A stretch of 64,000 bases of DNA from Armatimonadota bacterium. Lineage in GTDB: Bacteria; Armatimonadota; Fimbriimonadia; Fimbriimonadales; Fimbriimonadaceae. Positions 27,687 through 38,429 of the stretch are shown here, piece after piece. Within the stretch, counting starts at the first letter, position 1. Every line of letters starts with the position of its first letter. The notes beneath the pieces are model-generated. The model was not told the DNA's origin and searched no databases. It saw only the letters and a program-made list of their open reading frames with translations. The translations under genes and the position numbers were made by a program. Location of the stretch: positions 645,858 to 709,857 of the forward strand of contig JAFDWR010000001.1 of NCBI GenBank assembly GCA_018268355.1, given 5' to 3'.

Positions 27687-28253
27687 TTAGTCGTTCTCCT
27701 TGCTTTCGGTGGCTTCGGTCGCGGTTTCTTCCACTTGGGTTTCGGCCGCGGGGGTTTCAACTTCGGCGGTCGCCTCGGTCACGGTTTCGGTCACTTCGGC
27801 GGGAGCCTCTTCAACCGGTGCGGTGGCCTTGACGGTCGGCGCTTGATCCTTCTTCTTCGGTGCAGCGAACTTCGGTCGAACCTTGGGCTTGGTGCCGTGC
27901 GGCTTGATCGCAGGAGTCGGCTCGCGCTCTTCGACCACCACGGTGATGTGGCTGGTCTTCTTCACGATGCGGTTTCCGCGACCCATGGCTCGGGCCTGCA
28001 TTCGCTTGAGGCGAGGACCTTCATCAACGGTGATACCAGCGACATAGAGGTTGGCTTGGTTCATGCCATTGTTCTCTTCTGCGTTGGCCATTGCGCTGAC
28101 GAGGACCTTGCGGAGCATCTTGGCTCCCTTGCTCGTGTGATATCGGAGGAGAGACGCAGCGTGGGGAGCGGACTTGCCACGGATTTCATCGGCAATGATC
28201 CGCACCTTTCGGGGCTGGACTCTAACATATTTGGCTACTGCTCGTACTTCCAT
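27687..28253 (-). CDS. rplV: 50S ribosomal protein uL22 with long acidic C-terminal tail
   Basis: L22 lines the exit tunnel. The first 110-115 residues are a normal L22 (VRVQPRKVRIIADEIRGKSA, then GPRLKRMQARAMGRGNRI). They are followed by about 70 residues of low-complexity sequence rich in Glu, Thr, Ala and Val (for example TEATAEVETPAAETQ). This makes the protein 188 aa, far above the usual 110-120. The tail is in frame with no sign of a frameshift, and its function is unknown. Confidence 0.96.
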   Translation of the reverse strand: MEVRAVAKYVRVQPRKVRIIADEIRGKSAPHAASLLRYHTSKGAKMLRKVLVSAMANAEENNGMNQANLYVAGITVDEGPRLKRMQARAMGRGNRIVKKTSHITVVVEEREPTPAIKPHGTKPKVRPKFAAPKKKDQAPTVKATAPVEEAPAEVTETVTEATAEVETPAAETQVEETATEATESKEND

Positions 28254-28320
28254 CGTTTTTCACCTTTTGAGAGCGCTTCCCTTCTTTCAGGGAGATCACT
28301 CTGCTCATTGGTGGAGTGCC

Positions 28321-28608
28321 TTAGCGAATACGGCTACTCCTGTCCATCAGCTGACCCGCGTGGCCCTTAAAGGTGCGCGTCGGTGAGAACTCACCGAGCT
28401 TGTGGCCAATCATGTTTTCAGTAACGAACACCGGCAGGTGCTGCTTGCCGTTGTGAACAGCAAAGGTGTGCCCCACCATGTCCGGCGTGATCGTGCTTCG
28501 GCGCGACCACGTCTTGATGATCTTTTTGTCTCCGGACTCGTTCATCGCGTCCACCTTCTTTTGCAGGTGCTCGTCGACGAAGAATCCCTTCTTTAAGCTT
28601 CTCGCCAT
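28321..28608 (-). CDS. rpsS: 30S ribosomal protein uS19
   Basis: This 95-aa S19 begins [19 protein letters not shown] and contains [24 protein letters not shown] and [18 protein letters not shown]. It is of standard length and in its standard place. Confidence 0.98.
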   Translation of the reverse strand: MARSLKKGFFVDEHLQKKVDAMNESGDKKIIKTWSRRSTITPDMVGHTFAVHNGKQHLPVFVTENMIGHKLGEFSPTRTFKGHAGQLMDRSSRIR

Positions 28609-28661
28609 GTTTCTCCTGTGTTAACCATCACCCTGCTCTTAGCTAGAGTGGGCAGTGCACG

Positions 28662-28689
28662 GGCTGGTGGAGCGAAAACCCCACCAGCC
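28662..28689 (-). other. Intercistronic hairpin between rplB and rpsS
   Basis: A perfect 9-bp stem (28662-28670 with 28681-28689) with a 10-nt loop lies just after the rplB stop. No U tract follows on the transcribed strand. Confidence 0.45.
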
Positions 28690-28697
28690 ACATTGTC

Positions 28698-29531
28698 TTA
28701 CTTGCCGCTTCGGCGTCGCACGATGTATTGGTTCGTGCGCTTGTTCCTCCGCGTCTTTTGGCCTTGGGCCTTGTTGCCCCATCGGTCGACCGGACCCTTC
28801 TTGCGTCCGACCGGCGACTTGGCTTCACCACCACCGTGGGGGTGATCTCGGGGCGACTTCACAACACCGCGAACGTGAGGCTTTCGACCGAGACCGCGGT
28901 TCTTACCCGCCTTACCGATCGATTCGTTCTCGTGCTCAGCGTTGCCAACCTCACCGACGGTGGCGCGGCAGGTGTTGTGCACCATTCGCATTTCACCGCT
29001 GGGGAGTCGAAGCGTAACGTAGTTGCCTTCCTTCGCCATCACCTGGGCCGAAGCGCCCGCCGAGCGGACGATCTGGCCACCTCGGTTCGGCTGGAGCTCA
29101 ATGTTGTGAACCAGCGTACCGAGAGGGATGTTTCGAAGCTGAAGGCAGTTGCCCGGAAGGATGTCTGCGCCTTCGCCGCTTAGGACGAACGCACCGACTT
29201 CCAGGTTTCGAGCTGCGAGGATGTATCGCTTCTCACCATCCATGTAGTGGAGGAGCGCGATGCGGCAGGTTCGGTTCGGATCGTATTCGATCGCGACGAC
29301 CTTCGCCTTGACGCCATCCTTGTTTCGCTTGAAGTCGATGACTCGGTAGCGCTGCTTGTGACCACCACCCACGTTGAACGAGGTGATCCGGCCATAGCTA
29401 TTGCGACCACCGCTCTTCGGCTTCGCCTTCGTCAGGCTCTTTTCAGGCTTGATCTTGGTGACTTCGGTGTACGTACCGGTCGCCATAAAGCGCCGGCCGG
29501 GCGAAGTTGGTTTGTACTGCTTTACCGGCAT
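28698..29531 (-). CDS. rplB: 50S ribosomal protein uL2
   Basis: This 277-aa L2 supports the peptidyl transferase centre. It has [38 protein letters not shown], and the functional [15 protein letters not shown] motif containing the conserved His. It lies 2 bp after rplW. Confidence 0.98.
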   Translation of the reverse strand: MPVKQYKPTSPGRRFMATGTYTEVTKIKPEKSLTKAKPKSGGRNSYGRITSFNVGGGHKQRYRVIDFKRNKDGVKAKVVAIEYDPNRTCRIALLHYMDGEKRYILAARNLEVGAFVLSGEGADILPGNCLQLRNIPLGTLVHNIELQPNRGGQIVRSAGASAQVMAKEGNYVTLRLPSGEMRMVHNTCRATVGEVGNAEHENESIGKAGKNRGLGRKPHVRGVVKSPRDHPHGGGEAKSPVGRKKGPVDRWGNKAQGQKTRRNKRTNQYIVRRRSGK

Positions 29532-29533
29532 GG

Positions 29534-29878
29534 TTAGACTCCGTAGTCCTCCAGGACCTGACCCTTAGCAAGGGTGATGATCGCCTTCTTGCGATTCGGC
29601 TCATAACCCGACGACTTCTGGCTTCGTCGGCGGAACTTGCCGAGGACTCGCATCGTGCGAACCGACTCAACCGTGATCATGTCGTCCTTCTTCTTGCCCT
29701 CGTTGTAGATGGCTTCGATGGCGTTCTTGATCTCGATCTTGTTCGCGTTGTTTGCGACGATGAAGGTGTACTTGCGAACGATCTCCTTCTCATCCTTGAT
29801 GCGAGGATCGCCATAACTGAGGGCGACGCTTCGCTCGGTGATGTGAGGAGCAACGATGATGCTATAGATGTCTCGCAT
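29534..29878 (-). CDS. rplW: 50S ribosomal protein uL23
   Basis: This 114-aa L23 is the docking site for trigger factor and SRP at the tunnel exit. It has [17 protein letters not shown], then [23 protein letters not shown]. Its start overlaps the rplD stop as TAATG. Confidence 0.97.
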   Translation of the reverse strand: MRDIYSIIVAPHITERSVALSYGDPRIKDEKEIVRKYTFIVANNANKIEIKNAIEAIYNEGKKKDDMITVESVRTMRVLGKFRRRSQKSSGYEPNRKKAIITLAKGQVLEDYGV

Positions 29879-30534
29879 TAGCCCCAGACCTCCTGGATTC
29901 GGGTCATGGCATCCTTGGCCACCACCACTTGGGTCGCAACGAGGACGTCGCGAGCCGAGAACGCTTGGGTCTTCGCGGCGGCATCCTTGCTCGGAGCCGT
30001 GCGAACCTCAACGTTCGGGAGGTTTCGGAAGCACTTCGTGGTCACTTCGTCGTATTCGGGAAGAATGATCAGCACGCGTCGAGCTTCGCCGAGGCCAAGA
30101 GCCTTGAGGAAGTTCGTGGCGTCCTTCGTCTTCGGAGCCGTAAAGGTCACCGCATCCACAGCGATCAGCGAACCGTTGATCACCTTCTCGTGGAGTGCGC
30201 CGAGGATCGCTTGTCGTCGCTCGCGCTTGTTGATGCCCTTCGTGTAGTCGCGGGGCTTGACCGCAAGGGCCATACCGCCGTGGGCATAGTGCGGAGCTCG
30301 GATCGTACCTTGGCGAGCGTTACCGGTCTTCTTCTGCTTGTAAGGCTTTCGGCCACCACCGCGGACTTCGCTTCGCGTCTTCGCGCTTTGCGTGCCCTGT
30401 CGCTTGTTGGCTTCTTCAGCAACAACTGCTCGGTGGACGGTGTCCATCGACGGATTCGCGGCGAGAATCGCTGCGCTCACGTCGACCTTACCGACGGCCT
30501 TGCCGTCCTTGTTCTTGACTTCAATCGTCGCCAT
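29878..30534 (-). CDS. rplD: 50S ribosomal protein uL4
   Basis: This 218-aa L4 has the tunnel-loop signature GTQSAKTRSEVRGGGRKPYKQ and GNARQGTIRAPHYAHGG. In E. coli L4 autoregulates the S10 operon; no homologous leader could be recognised here. Confidence 0.97.
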   Translation of the reverse strand: MATIEVKNKDGKAVGKVDVSAAILAANPSMDTVHRAVVAEEANKRQGTQSAKTRSEVRGGGRKPYKQKKTGNARQGTIRAPHYAHGGMALAVKPRDYTKGINKRERRQAILGALHEKVINGSLIAVDAVTFTAPKTKDATNFLKALGLGEARRVLIILPEYDEVTTKCFRNLPNVEVRTAPSKDAAAKTQAFSARDVLVATQVVVAKDAMTRIQEVWG

Positions 30535-30536
30535 GG

Positions 30537-31163
30537 TTATTTGCCCGCCTTGTTCACGATCACGAGCGCGCCGTTAGGACCAGGCACGCTGCCATCGACG
30601 AGGAGCAGGTTTCGCTCTGAATCCACCTTCACGATCTTGAGGCCCTTCTGGGTCACCTGGGCGTCGCCCATGTGGCCCGGCTTTCGCACGCCCTTGAAGA
30701 CGCGCTGAGGGCCGGTTGCACCACTCGACAGCGGTCGTCGGTGCGTCATGTAACCGTGGGTCATGTGCTGGCCGCGGAAGTGGTATCGCTTCACGCCGCC
30801 CTGGAAACCGCGGCCCTTGCTGGTGCCGGTCACGGTGACCTTGTCGCCCTCGGTGAAGATGTCACAAGCGATCTCTTGACCCAGTTCGATACCGCTCGTC
30901 GAGTCCACGCGGAACTCCTTGAGGGTTCGAAGGTTCTTGTTCACGCCCGCCTTCTTCAGGTGGCCAAACTTGGGGAACGTGAGGTGCTTCTCACGAGCCT
31001 CTTCAAATCCAACTTGGACCGCCGTGTAGCCGTCCTTTTCGTCGTTCTTAATCTGGGTCACGAAAACGGGACCCGCCTGGATCACCGTCACCGGAACCAT
31101 CCGCCCATCCTCCGTAAAGAGATGGGTCATTCCTACTTTTCTTCCGAGAATTCCCGGTAGCAT
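30537..31163 (-). CDS. rplC: 50S ribosomal protein uL3
   Basis: This 208-aa L3 begins MLPGILGRKVGMTHLF and contains TGTSKGRGFQGGVKRYHFRGQ, the loop that reaches the peptidyl transferase centre. The ATG at 31163 has a perfect GGAGG 6 nt upstream. It is the first gene of this part of the S10 cluster and has its own promoter and leader of roughly 145 nt. rpsJ, normally directly upstream, is separated by two polysaccharide genes. Confidence 0.98.
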   Translation of the reverse strand: MLPGILGRKVGMTHLFTEDGRMVPVTVIQAGPVFVTQIKNDEKDGYTAVQVGFEEAREKHLTFPKFGHLKKAGVNKNLRTLKEFRVDSTSGIELGQEIACDIFTEGDKVTVTGTSKGRGFQGGVKRYHFRGQHMTHGYMTHRRPLSSGATGPQRVFKGVRKPGHMGDAQVTQKGLKIVKVDSERNLLLVDGSVPGPNGALVIVNKAGK

Positions 31164-31316
31164 TTTTTGCCTCCTATGGTGCTTGGCGTCTTTTTCGCGC
31201 AGCGGACCGTCTTTACAGCGTTGCCCAAACTCGGAGTCGGGTCGCTCGGCCACTGAGCTGAGAAGCCAGCGTCGCGTCACGCAGGGCAAAATTTGCCCCC
31301 AGGGACACGAAGGGAA

Positions 31317-31345
31317 ATATTACCTTGCTGGGAGCCTGAAGTCAA
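31317..31345 (-). promoter_or_regulatory. Promoter of the rplC-rplE ribosomal operon
   Basis: On the minus strand TTGACT (31345-31340) and TAATAT (31322-31317) are separated by 17 bp. It lies right after the glycosyltransferase stop. A GGGCAAA-A-TTTGCCC inverted repeat sits in the early leader at 31284-31298. Confidence 0.75.
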
Positions 31346-31348
31346 GGC

Positions 31349-32437
31349 TCAGCGGGCAGATTCAACAACCTTTGACGAACTCAATGTCCGGTCATAGGCT
31401 TGCTCAAGCGCAAGACCCATCGCTTCATAGCCAAAGGCCGTTCGTGCATGACGCTCGGCCGCGTCGATCTGGTCAGCATTGGAGCCCGAAAGGGCCCGCG
31501 AAACCGCCTCGGCGAGGTCTTGAGGGTCGTCGGGCCGCACAAGCGATCCCGTCCCTGGTTGGATGACCTCAGGGACGCCGCCGACATCCGAGCCGATCAC
31601 CGGCACCCGGGCGAGCATCGCCTCGACAATCGAGATCCCCATCGCCTCGTTCAGCGTGGGATGGACAAAGGCGTCGAGGGCACGCAGGAACCGAAAAACG
31701 TCCTGTTGGTAGCCGACAAACCGCACCGCATCAGCGAGGCCCTTCGCTTCGACCTCTTGGCGGAGTGCCTCAGCGTGCTTGCCATCACCCGCGACGACGT
31801 AGATCGCGTTGGGATGGTCCCGCAGAATCTGCGGAATCGCGTCGATCATCGTTCCAAGGCCCTTGTTCCGGTGGATCCTTGAGGTGGAACCGACGAGCAG
31901 GACGTCATCTCCAAAGCCAAGTTCGGCCCGGGCCTCTTCCCTGCTCGGCATCGATTCGAACGGCGGACAATCAATGCCGTTGTAGACCACCGAGACCCGC
32001 CTCGGGGCGACCCCCTGCTTCACCAGGTTCTCCTTCCCCGCTTCACTCACCGCGATGAGGTGGCGAGAGAAGAGGTATTTGAGCTTGTGATTCATCCCGT
32101 GAACGGTGCTCACCACCGGGACCTTCGCCCAGCGGCCCGACAGCGAACCGCTTAGCGTGGCCATCGAAAGGTGGGTGTGGACGAGGTCATAGCCCCCCGA
32201 GAGAATCAGCTTGCGAAGACCCGAGTAGGCACTGACCGCGTACTTCGACTTGAGGGCAAACTCTTCGACTTTGAATCCAAGCTGCCGCATCTCGCGGCCG
32301 AGCGGCCTTCCCTTCACGGTCAAAACCTCGACCGTGTGGCCACGGAGCCGTAGCGACTCGCAGGTCGAGATAAACGCCCTCGCCGCGCCATAGGCGTTGC
32401 CTCCTTCGATGTATTGGAGCACCTTCAGCGGCTTCAA
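31349..32437 (-). CDS. GT4-type glycosyltransferase
   Basis: This is a 362-aa GT-B glycosyltransferase, probably acting on a cell-surface polysaccharide or lipid-linked precursor. The N-terminal KPLKVLQYIEGGNAYGAAR and HTHLSMATL segments and the C-terminal EAMGISIVEAMLARVPVIGSDVGG (the E-x7-E nucleotide-sugar motif) fit family 4. The likely start is TTG at 32437, overlapping the deacetylase stop as TTGA; GTG at 32422 is an alternative. The donor and acceptor are unknown. It is coupled to the deacetylase upstream, and the pair interrupts the ribosomal S10 order. Confidence 0.85.
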   Translation of the reverse strand: MKPLKVLQYIEGGNAYGAARAFISTCESLRLRGHTVEVLTVKGRPLGREMRQLGFKVEEFALKSKYAVSAYSGLRKLILSGGYDLVHTHLSMATLSGSLSGRWAKVPVVSTVHGMNHKLKYLFSRHLIAVSEAGKENLVKQGVAPRRVSVVYNGIDCPPFESMPSREEARAELGFGDDVLLVGSTSRIHRNKGLGTMIDAIPQILRDHPNAIYVVAGDGKHAEALRQEVEAKGLADAVRFVGYQQDVFRFLRALDAFVHPTLNEAMGISIVEAMLARVPVIGSDVGGVPEVIQPGTGSLVRPDDPQDLAEAVSRALSGSNADQIDAAERHARTAFGYEAMGLALEQAYDRTLSSSKVVESAR

Positions 32438-33135
32438 AGCGGTCGGCTGGCCCTCCAAACCTTGTGCCAAAAGCGGAAGATCGTGGTCGACGACCGGATG
32501 TTGATTCGGTTGAGCAAGAAGGGCGGCGTGCTTGGGGTGTTGATCCCCTTTCGGGTGCTGCAAGCCCCGCGATAGCCGGCATCTTTCACAGATGCAGCCA
32601 CACGTTCGTCTTCCGCGCCATAGGGGTAGCAAAACCATTCGGGATCGCGGCCCATCTCGGCGGTGAAGTCGTCGAAAGACCCTCGAACCTCTTGGTGAAG
32701 CTCATCCTCGCTGGATTCGGTCAGCCGGGCATGGGTGCGAGTGTGGGTGCCGAACTCAATTCCTTGAGCGGCGAGCTGGCGCGCGCTTTCCCAGGTCATC
32801 AGGGGTTCAACGACATCGCCGCGCTTTGCGTCCCAGTCGTTGCTTTGGCCCATAAGACCAGTAACAAGAAAAACGGTTGCGGCGTCTCCCGATGCGCGAA
32901 GAACTGGCGCGGCGAGGTCAACGAACGACTGATAGCCATCATCGAAGGTGATGACGGCGGTTCCGGGTTGGAGTCCACTGCCGAGCTTCGCGGTGGGAAG
33001 TCCGAGTCGCTTGAGCAAGCGAAGATGGCGCTCGAAGGCGTTGGCGGTCACGTAATGACCTGGCACGAGGGTCCCGGAAGGGATGCTGCCCATCCGGTGA
33101 TACATCAGGATCGGAATCGCTCGATCTCGTGCCAC
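32434..33135 (-). CDS. Polysaccharide deacetylase (NodB-like, carbohydrate esterase 4)
   Basis: This 233-aa CE4 enzyme removes N- or O-acetyl groups from polysaccharide. Motif 1 TFDDGY is at residues 63-68, metal-binding HTRTH follows in GIEFGTHTRTHARL, and WFCYPYG is the later active-site segment. No signal peptide or membrane segment is obvious, so its location is uncertain. The frame starts at GTG 33135, but no ribosome binding site precedes it. Instead the leader reads ATCACCTCC, the complement of a Shine-Dalgarno sequence. It lies between rpsJ and the glycosyltransferase. Confidence 0.87.
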   Translation of the reverse strand: MARDRAIPILMYHRMGSIPSGTLVPGHYVTANAFERHLRLLKRLGLPTAKLGSGLQPGTAVITFDDGYQSFVDLAAPVLRASGDAATVFLVTGLMGQSNDWDAKRGDVVEPLMTWESARQLAAQGIEFGTHTRTHARLTESSEDELHQEVRGSFDDFTAEMGRDPEWFCYPYGAEDERVAASVKDAGYRGACSTRKGINTPSTPPFLLNRINIRSSTTIFRFWHKVWRASRPL

Positions 33136-33148
33136 GGAGGTGATTTGT

Positions 33149-33179
33149 CTGGACCTGCCGAGTTGGTCGGCAGGTCCAG
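33149..33179. terminator. Strong hairpin after rpsJ
   Basis: A perfect 13-bp stem (33149-33161 with 33167-33179) with a GTTGG loop lies between the rpsJ stop and the deacetylase start. No U tract follows on the minus strand, so it may be a partial terminator or an RNA-processing or stability element. Confidence 0.5.
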
Positions 33180-33189
33180 GGGCCTTAGT

Positions 33190-33492
33190 TTAGGCCTGCT
33201 TGATTTCGATGTCGACGCCGCTGGGAAGGTCCAGTCGCATGAGAGCGTCGATCGTCTTGTTGGTCGGCTCCATAATGTCGATAAGCCGGTTGTGGGTTCG
33301 CAGCTCGAAGTGCTCCATCGACTCCTTATCGATGTGCGGGCCGCGGATGACGCAGAATCGCTTCAGGTTGGTGGGAAGCGGGATGGGTCCGCTCACTCGT
33401 GCGCCGGTTCGCTTGGCGGTGTCGACGATCTTTTCTGCGCTTTGGTCGATCGTTCGGTGATCGAACGCTCGGAGTCGAATTCTAACTTTCAT
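33190..33492 (-). CDS. rpsJ: 30S ribosomal protein uS10
   Basis: This 100-aa S10 (NusE) begins [31 protein letters not shown] with the usual SGPIPLPT and GVDIEIKQA ends. It works in the 30S subunit and in Nus antitermination. It sits after tuf with its own promoter and is not adjacent to rplC. Confidence 0.98.
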   Translation of the reverse strand: MKVRIRLRAFDHRTIDQSAEKIVDTAKRTGARVSGPIPLPTNLKRFCVIRGPHIDKESMEHFELRTHNRLIDIMEPTNKTIDALMRLDLPSGVDIEIKQA

Positions 33493-33567
33493 AGCCTTTG
33501 GATGTCTCTTAGCGTCGCGCTGAAAACTGGAGCTTAGGCGAGCTCCACAACCTCAACGCGCCCGTAG

Positions 33568-33595
33568 GTTATACCTCAAAGTTGGCCCTGACAAA
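33568..33595 (-). promoter_or_regulatory. Probable promoter of rpsJ
   Basis: On the minus strand TTTGTC (33595-33590) and TATAAC (33573-33568) are spaced 16 bp. They lie downstream of the tuf terminator and about 75 bp upstream of the rpsJ start. Confidence 0.55.
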
Positions 33596-33598
33596 GTC

Positions 33599-33635
33599 CA
33601 ACGCTCCCGCAAGCAATCTGCCTGCGAGAGCGTTG
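33599..33635 (-). terminator. Terminator of tuf
   Basis: A stem of 8 bp (33599-33606 with 33628-33635) extended by CGCA/TGCG across a single mismatch is followed on the minus strand by GACTTTGTC. It separates tuf from rpsJ. Confidence 0.65.
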
Positions 33636-33659
33636 AACCCAAATCGCGAAGGACCGAGA

Positions 33660-34871
33660 TTATTCGGTGATCTTCGTGATCGTACCGGCGCCGACGGTTC
33701 GGCCACCCTCTCGGATAGCGAACTTGGAGCCTTCTTCCATCGCGATCGGCTGAACGAGTTCAACCGACATCGTGATGTTGTCGCCGGGCATGACCATTTC
33801 GACGCCAGCCGGAAGGTTGAGCGTACCGGTCACGTCGGTCGTTCGGAAGTAGAACTGCGGTCGGTAACCCGAGACGAACGGAGTGTGTCGACCACCCTCG
33901 TCCTTCGAGAGGACGTAGACCTGGGCGTCAAACTTCGTGTGCGGCTTGATCGAACCGGGCTTACAAATGACCATGCCTCGCTCGATGTCCTTTCGGTCGA
34001 CGCCTCGGAGGAGGAGACCGACGTTGTCACCGGCTTCGCAGTAGTCGAGAAGCTTGCGGAACATTTCGATACCGGTACAAACCGTCTTTCGGCTTGCCGG
34101 GGCGAGACCAGCGATTTCGACTTCTTCCATCGACTTCAGCTGACCGCGCTCGACACGGCCGGTAGCAACCGTACCGCGACCCGTGATCGTGAAGACGTCT
34201 TCGACGGCCATGAGGAACGGCTTATCCTTGTCGCGCTCGGGCGTCGGGATGTAGCTGTCCACGGCGGCCATGAGGTCGATGATCGACTTGACGTACTTGT
34301 CTTCGAAGTCCACCTTGCCAGCTTCAACCTGGTCGAGGGCCTTTCGCGCCGAACCCTTGATGATCGGAGCGTTGTCGCCATCGAAGCCGTTCTTGCTGAG
34401 CAGCTCGCGGATTTCCATCTCGACGAGCTCGATGAGCTCTTCGTCGTCGACGGCATCGCACTTGTTGATGTAGACCACGATGTAAGGCACGCCGACCTGT
34501 CGGGCGAGCAGGATGTGCTCGCGGGTCTGCTGCATCGGACCATCGGTACCGGCAACCACGAGGATTGCGCCGTCCATCTGAGCCGCGCCGGTGATCATGT
34601 TCTTGATAAAGTCGGCGTGTCCCGGACAGTCAACGTGGGCGTAGTGTCGGGTGTCGGTCTCGTACTCTTGGTGCGAGATGTTGATCGTGATACCGCGCGC
34701 CTTTTCTTCGGGTGCTGAGTCAATTTCGTCGTAGGCTCGCTTTTGGGCGAGGCCCTTCTCGGCCAGCACGCCGGTGATCGCGGCGGTCAGTGTCGTCTTG
34801 CCGTGGTCAACGTGGCCAATGGTGCCGATGTTGACGTGCGGCTTAGTTCGTTCGAATTTAGCTCTTGCCAT
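33660..34871 (-). CDS. tuf: Elongation factor Tu
   Basis: This 403-aa EF-Tu delivers aminoacyl-tRNA to the ribosome. The G1 motif GHVDHGKT is at residues 19-26, DCPGH and NKCD follow, and domains 2 and 3 are complete to the C-terminus. The ATG at 34871 has GGAG a few bases upstream. It is transcribed from its own promoter and bounded by terminators on both sides, so it is uncoupled from fusA. Confidence 0.98.
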   Translation of the reverse strand: MARAKFERTKPHVNIGTIGHVDHGKTTLTAAITGVLAEKGLAQKRAYDEIDSAPEEKARGITINISHQEYETDTRHYAHVDCPGHADFIKNMITGAAQMDGAILVVAGTDGPMQQTREHILLARQVGVPYIVVYINKCDAVDDEELIELVEMEIRELLSKNGFDGDNAPIIKGSARKALDQVEAGKVDFEDKYVKSIIDLMAAVDSYIPTPERDKDKPFLMAVEDVFTITGRGTVATGRVERGQLKSMEEVEIAGLAPASRKTVCTGIEMFRKLLDYCEAGDNVGLLLRGVDRKDIERGMVICKPGSIKPHTKFDAQVYVLSKDEGGRHTPFVSGYRPQFYFRTTDVTGTLNLPAGVEMVMPGDNITMSVELVQPIAMEEGSKFAIREGGRTVGAGTITKITE

Positions 34872-34924
34872 TCCTTCTCCGATAAAGACCCGCGCGAACA
34901 CGCGCAGTCGCTTTGGGAATCTGA

Positions 34925-34954
34925 ATTGTGGCCTAGTTCAACCGGGAATGTCAA
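34925..34954 (-). promoter_or_regulatory. Promoter of tuf
   Basis: On the minus strand consensus TTGACA (34954-34949) and CACAAT (34930-34925) are spaced 18 bp, lying between the fusA terminator and the tuf start. The same 18-bp spacing occurs at the rpsL promoter. Confidence 0.7.
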
Positions 34955-34976
34955 GGGCCAACATGTTGATAACAAA

Positions 34977-35007
34977 GGGTCCCGGCTGCAAGCTGCAGCC
35001 GGGACCC
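34977..35007 (-). terminator. Intrinsic terminator of the rpsL-rpsG-fusA operon
   Basis: A perfect 14-bp stem (34977-34990 with 34994-35007) with a 3-nt loop is followed on the minus strand by TTTGTT. Confidence 0.85.
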
Positions 35008-35030
35008 TGGAGGTTCTCTTTGCGGGGGAC

Positions 35031-37169
<2,139 letters not shown>

Positions 37170-37199
37170 GGATTTGTCTCTTGGTCAGTTAGTGTAGGT

Positions 37200-37670
37200 T
37201 CAGAATCTATAGTGGGCGAAGGCGCGGTTGGCCTCCGCCATCTTGTGGGTTTCCTCTCGCTTCTTGATCGAGGCACCGGTGCCGTTATAGGCATCAAGGA
37301 ATTCGTTGGTGAGCTTCTCAACCATCGACTTCCCGCTTCTCTTACGTGCTTGGCCGATCATCCATCGCAAAGCAAGCGCGCGGCGTCGCTCGGGTCGGAC
37401 TTCCATCGGGACCTGATAGGTCTGTCCACCGACACGTCGCGGTCGAACTTCGAGGGCCGGCATGACGTTCGCCAGGGCCTTGTCGAAGATCTCGAGGGCA
37501 GGCACGCCAGCCTTCTCTTCTGCGGCAGCCATCGCGCCGTAGAAAATCTGCTCGGCCTTGACCTTCTTGCCGTCAAGCATCATGCGGTTGATGAATCGTT
37601 GGATCATTTCCGAACCGTAAACCGGGTCCGGGACGATCACGCGCTTAGGAGCTCTTCCTTTTCGTGGCAT
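37200..37670 (-). CDS. rpsG: 30S ribosomal protein uS7
   Basis: This 156-aa S7 is a primary 16S rRNA binder. It starts [20 protein letters not shown] and contains [28 protein letters not shown]7 autoregulates the str operon in E. coli; whether it does so here is unknown. Confidence 0.98.
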   Translation of the reverse strand: MPRKGRAPKRVIVPDPVYGSEMIQRFINRMMLDGKKVKAEQIFYGAMAAAEEKAGVPALEIFDKALANVMPALEVRPRRVGGQTYQVPMEVRPERRRALALRWMIGQARKRSGKSMVEKLTNEFLDAYNGTGASIKKREETHKMAEANRAFAHYRF

Positions 37671-37679
37671 AACGGTTCC

Positions 37680-38078
37680 TTACTTCTTTCCTGCCGGGGC
37701 TGCGCCGGGCTTCGGTCGCTTCGCACCGTACTTGCTGCGACCCTGCTTTCGGTTCGAGGTGCCCGACGTTTGCTGCGCACCGCGAACGATGTGGTAGCGA
37801 ACACCAGGAAGGTCCTTCACACGGCCGCCACGAACGAGCACCACCGAGTGCTCTTGCAGGTTGTGGCCAATGCCGGGGATGTAAGCCGTGACTTCAATGC
37901 CGTTCGTCAAACGAACACGAGCGACCTTTCGAAGCGCCGAGTTGGGCTTCTTGGGCGTCATCGTTCGGACGACAGTGCAAACGCCTTTCTTGAAGGGGTT
38001 GTTCTTCAATGAAGGCGACTTCGACTTCACCTTTGGGGCGCTTCGCCCCTTTCGGACCAGTTGGTTAACGGTTGGCAT
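37680..38078 (-). CDS. rpsL: 30S ribosomal protein uS12
   Basis: This 132-aa S12 is in the decoding centre. It has [12 protein letters not shown] and the streptomycin-site segment [40 protein letters not shown]. In the first conserved stretch [15 protein letters not shown] is intact, and Lys is present at the classic resistance position. A GAGG ribosome binding site is visible. It heads the str operon behind an attenuator-like leader. Confidence 0.98.
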   Translation of the reverse strand: MPTVNQLVRKGRSAPKVKSKSPSLKNNPFKKGVCTVVRTMTPKKPNSALRKVARVRLTNGIEVTAYIPGIGHNLQEHSVVLVRGGRVKDLPGVRYHIVRGAQQTSGTSNRKQGRSKYGAKRPKPGAAPAGKK

Positions 38079-38115
38079 TCATTCCTCAGTTATTGCTGTT
38101 TTGCTCTCCAGGCAC

Positions 38116-38144
38116 AAAAAAACCTGTCGAAACTCCCCGACAGG
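38116..38144 (-). terminator. Attenuator-like intrinsic terminator in the rpsL leader
   Basis: On the minus strand a 7-bp stem (CCTGTCG with CGACAGG, 38144-38138 and 38129-38123) is followed by seven U residues (38122-38116). It lies 40 nt before the rpsL start and downstream of the only visible promoter. No upstream minus-strand gene needs it, so it is probably a transcription attenuator. Confidence 0.65.
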
Positions 38145-38254
38145 CGCGCATCAAGGTTTCATCACGGATACAGTCTGCGTTTGTCCTTGCTCCGAAACTC
38201 GGATGCGCCTCCTTGAGTCAGGTTCATCTAGACACAGGGCCCAGACGATTTCGA

Positions 38255-38284
38255 ATTATGGTGCCTTCTCGGAAGGCTTGTCAA
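38255..38284 (-). promoter_or_regulatory. Promoter of the str operon
   Basis: On the minus strand TTGACA (38284-38279) and CATAAT (38260-38255) are spaced 18 bp. The implied leader is about 170 nt and ends at rpsL. The remaining non-coding stretch up to 38429 carries an ATCACAA-AA-TTGTGAT inverted repeat at 38333-38348. Confidence 0.75.
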
Positions 38285-38429
38285 GGCTCCCCCGTCTTTT
38301 CCTCCACACTTGCCACCCTCATCACAGAACACATCACAAAATTGTGATTTTTCTTGGAATCTTTACCGGGCTCGGCGTGTAGGCAATGGTGTGCCGGGAA
38401 GCATTGCAGTCCCGAAACCTGAGAGAACC

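Noticed and set aside
31164-31289. Upstream extension of rplC in the same frame
   Set aside because: It lacks L3 similarity, lies in the leader after the promoter, and a perfect ribosome binding site precedes the ATG at 31163.
38333-38348. An inverted repeat ATCACAA-AA-TTGTGAT between the str promoter and the fasciclin gene, possibly an operator
   Set aside because: It is a short, single AT-rich occurrence; no matching site was seen elsewhere in the window.
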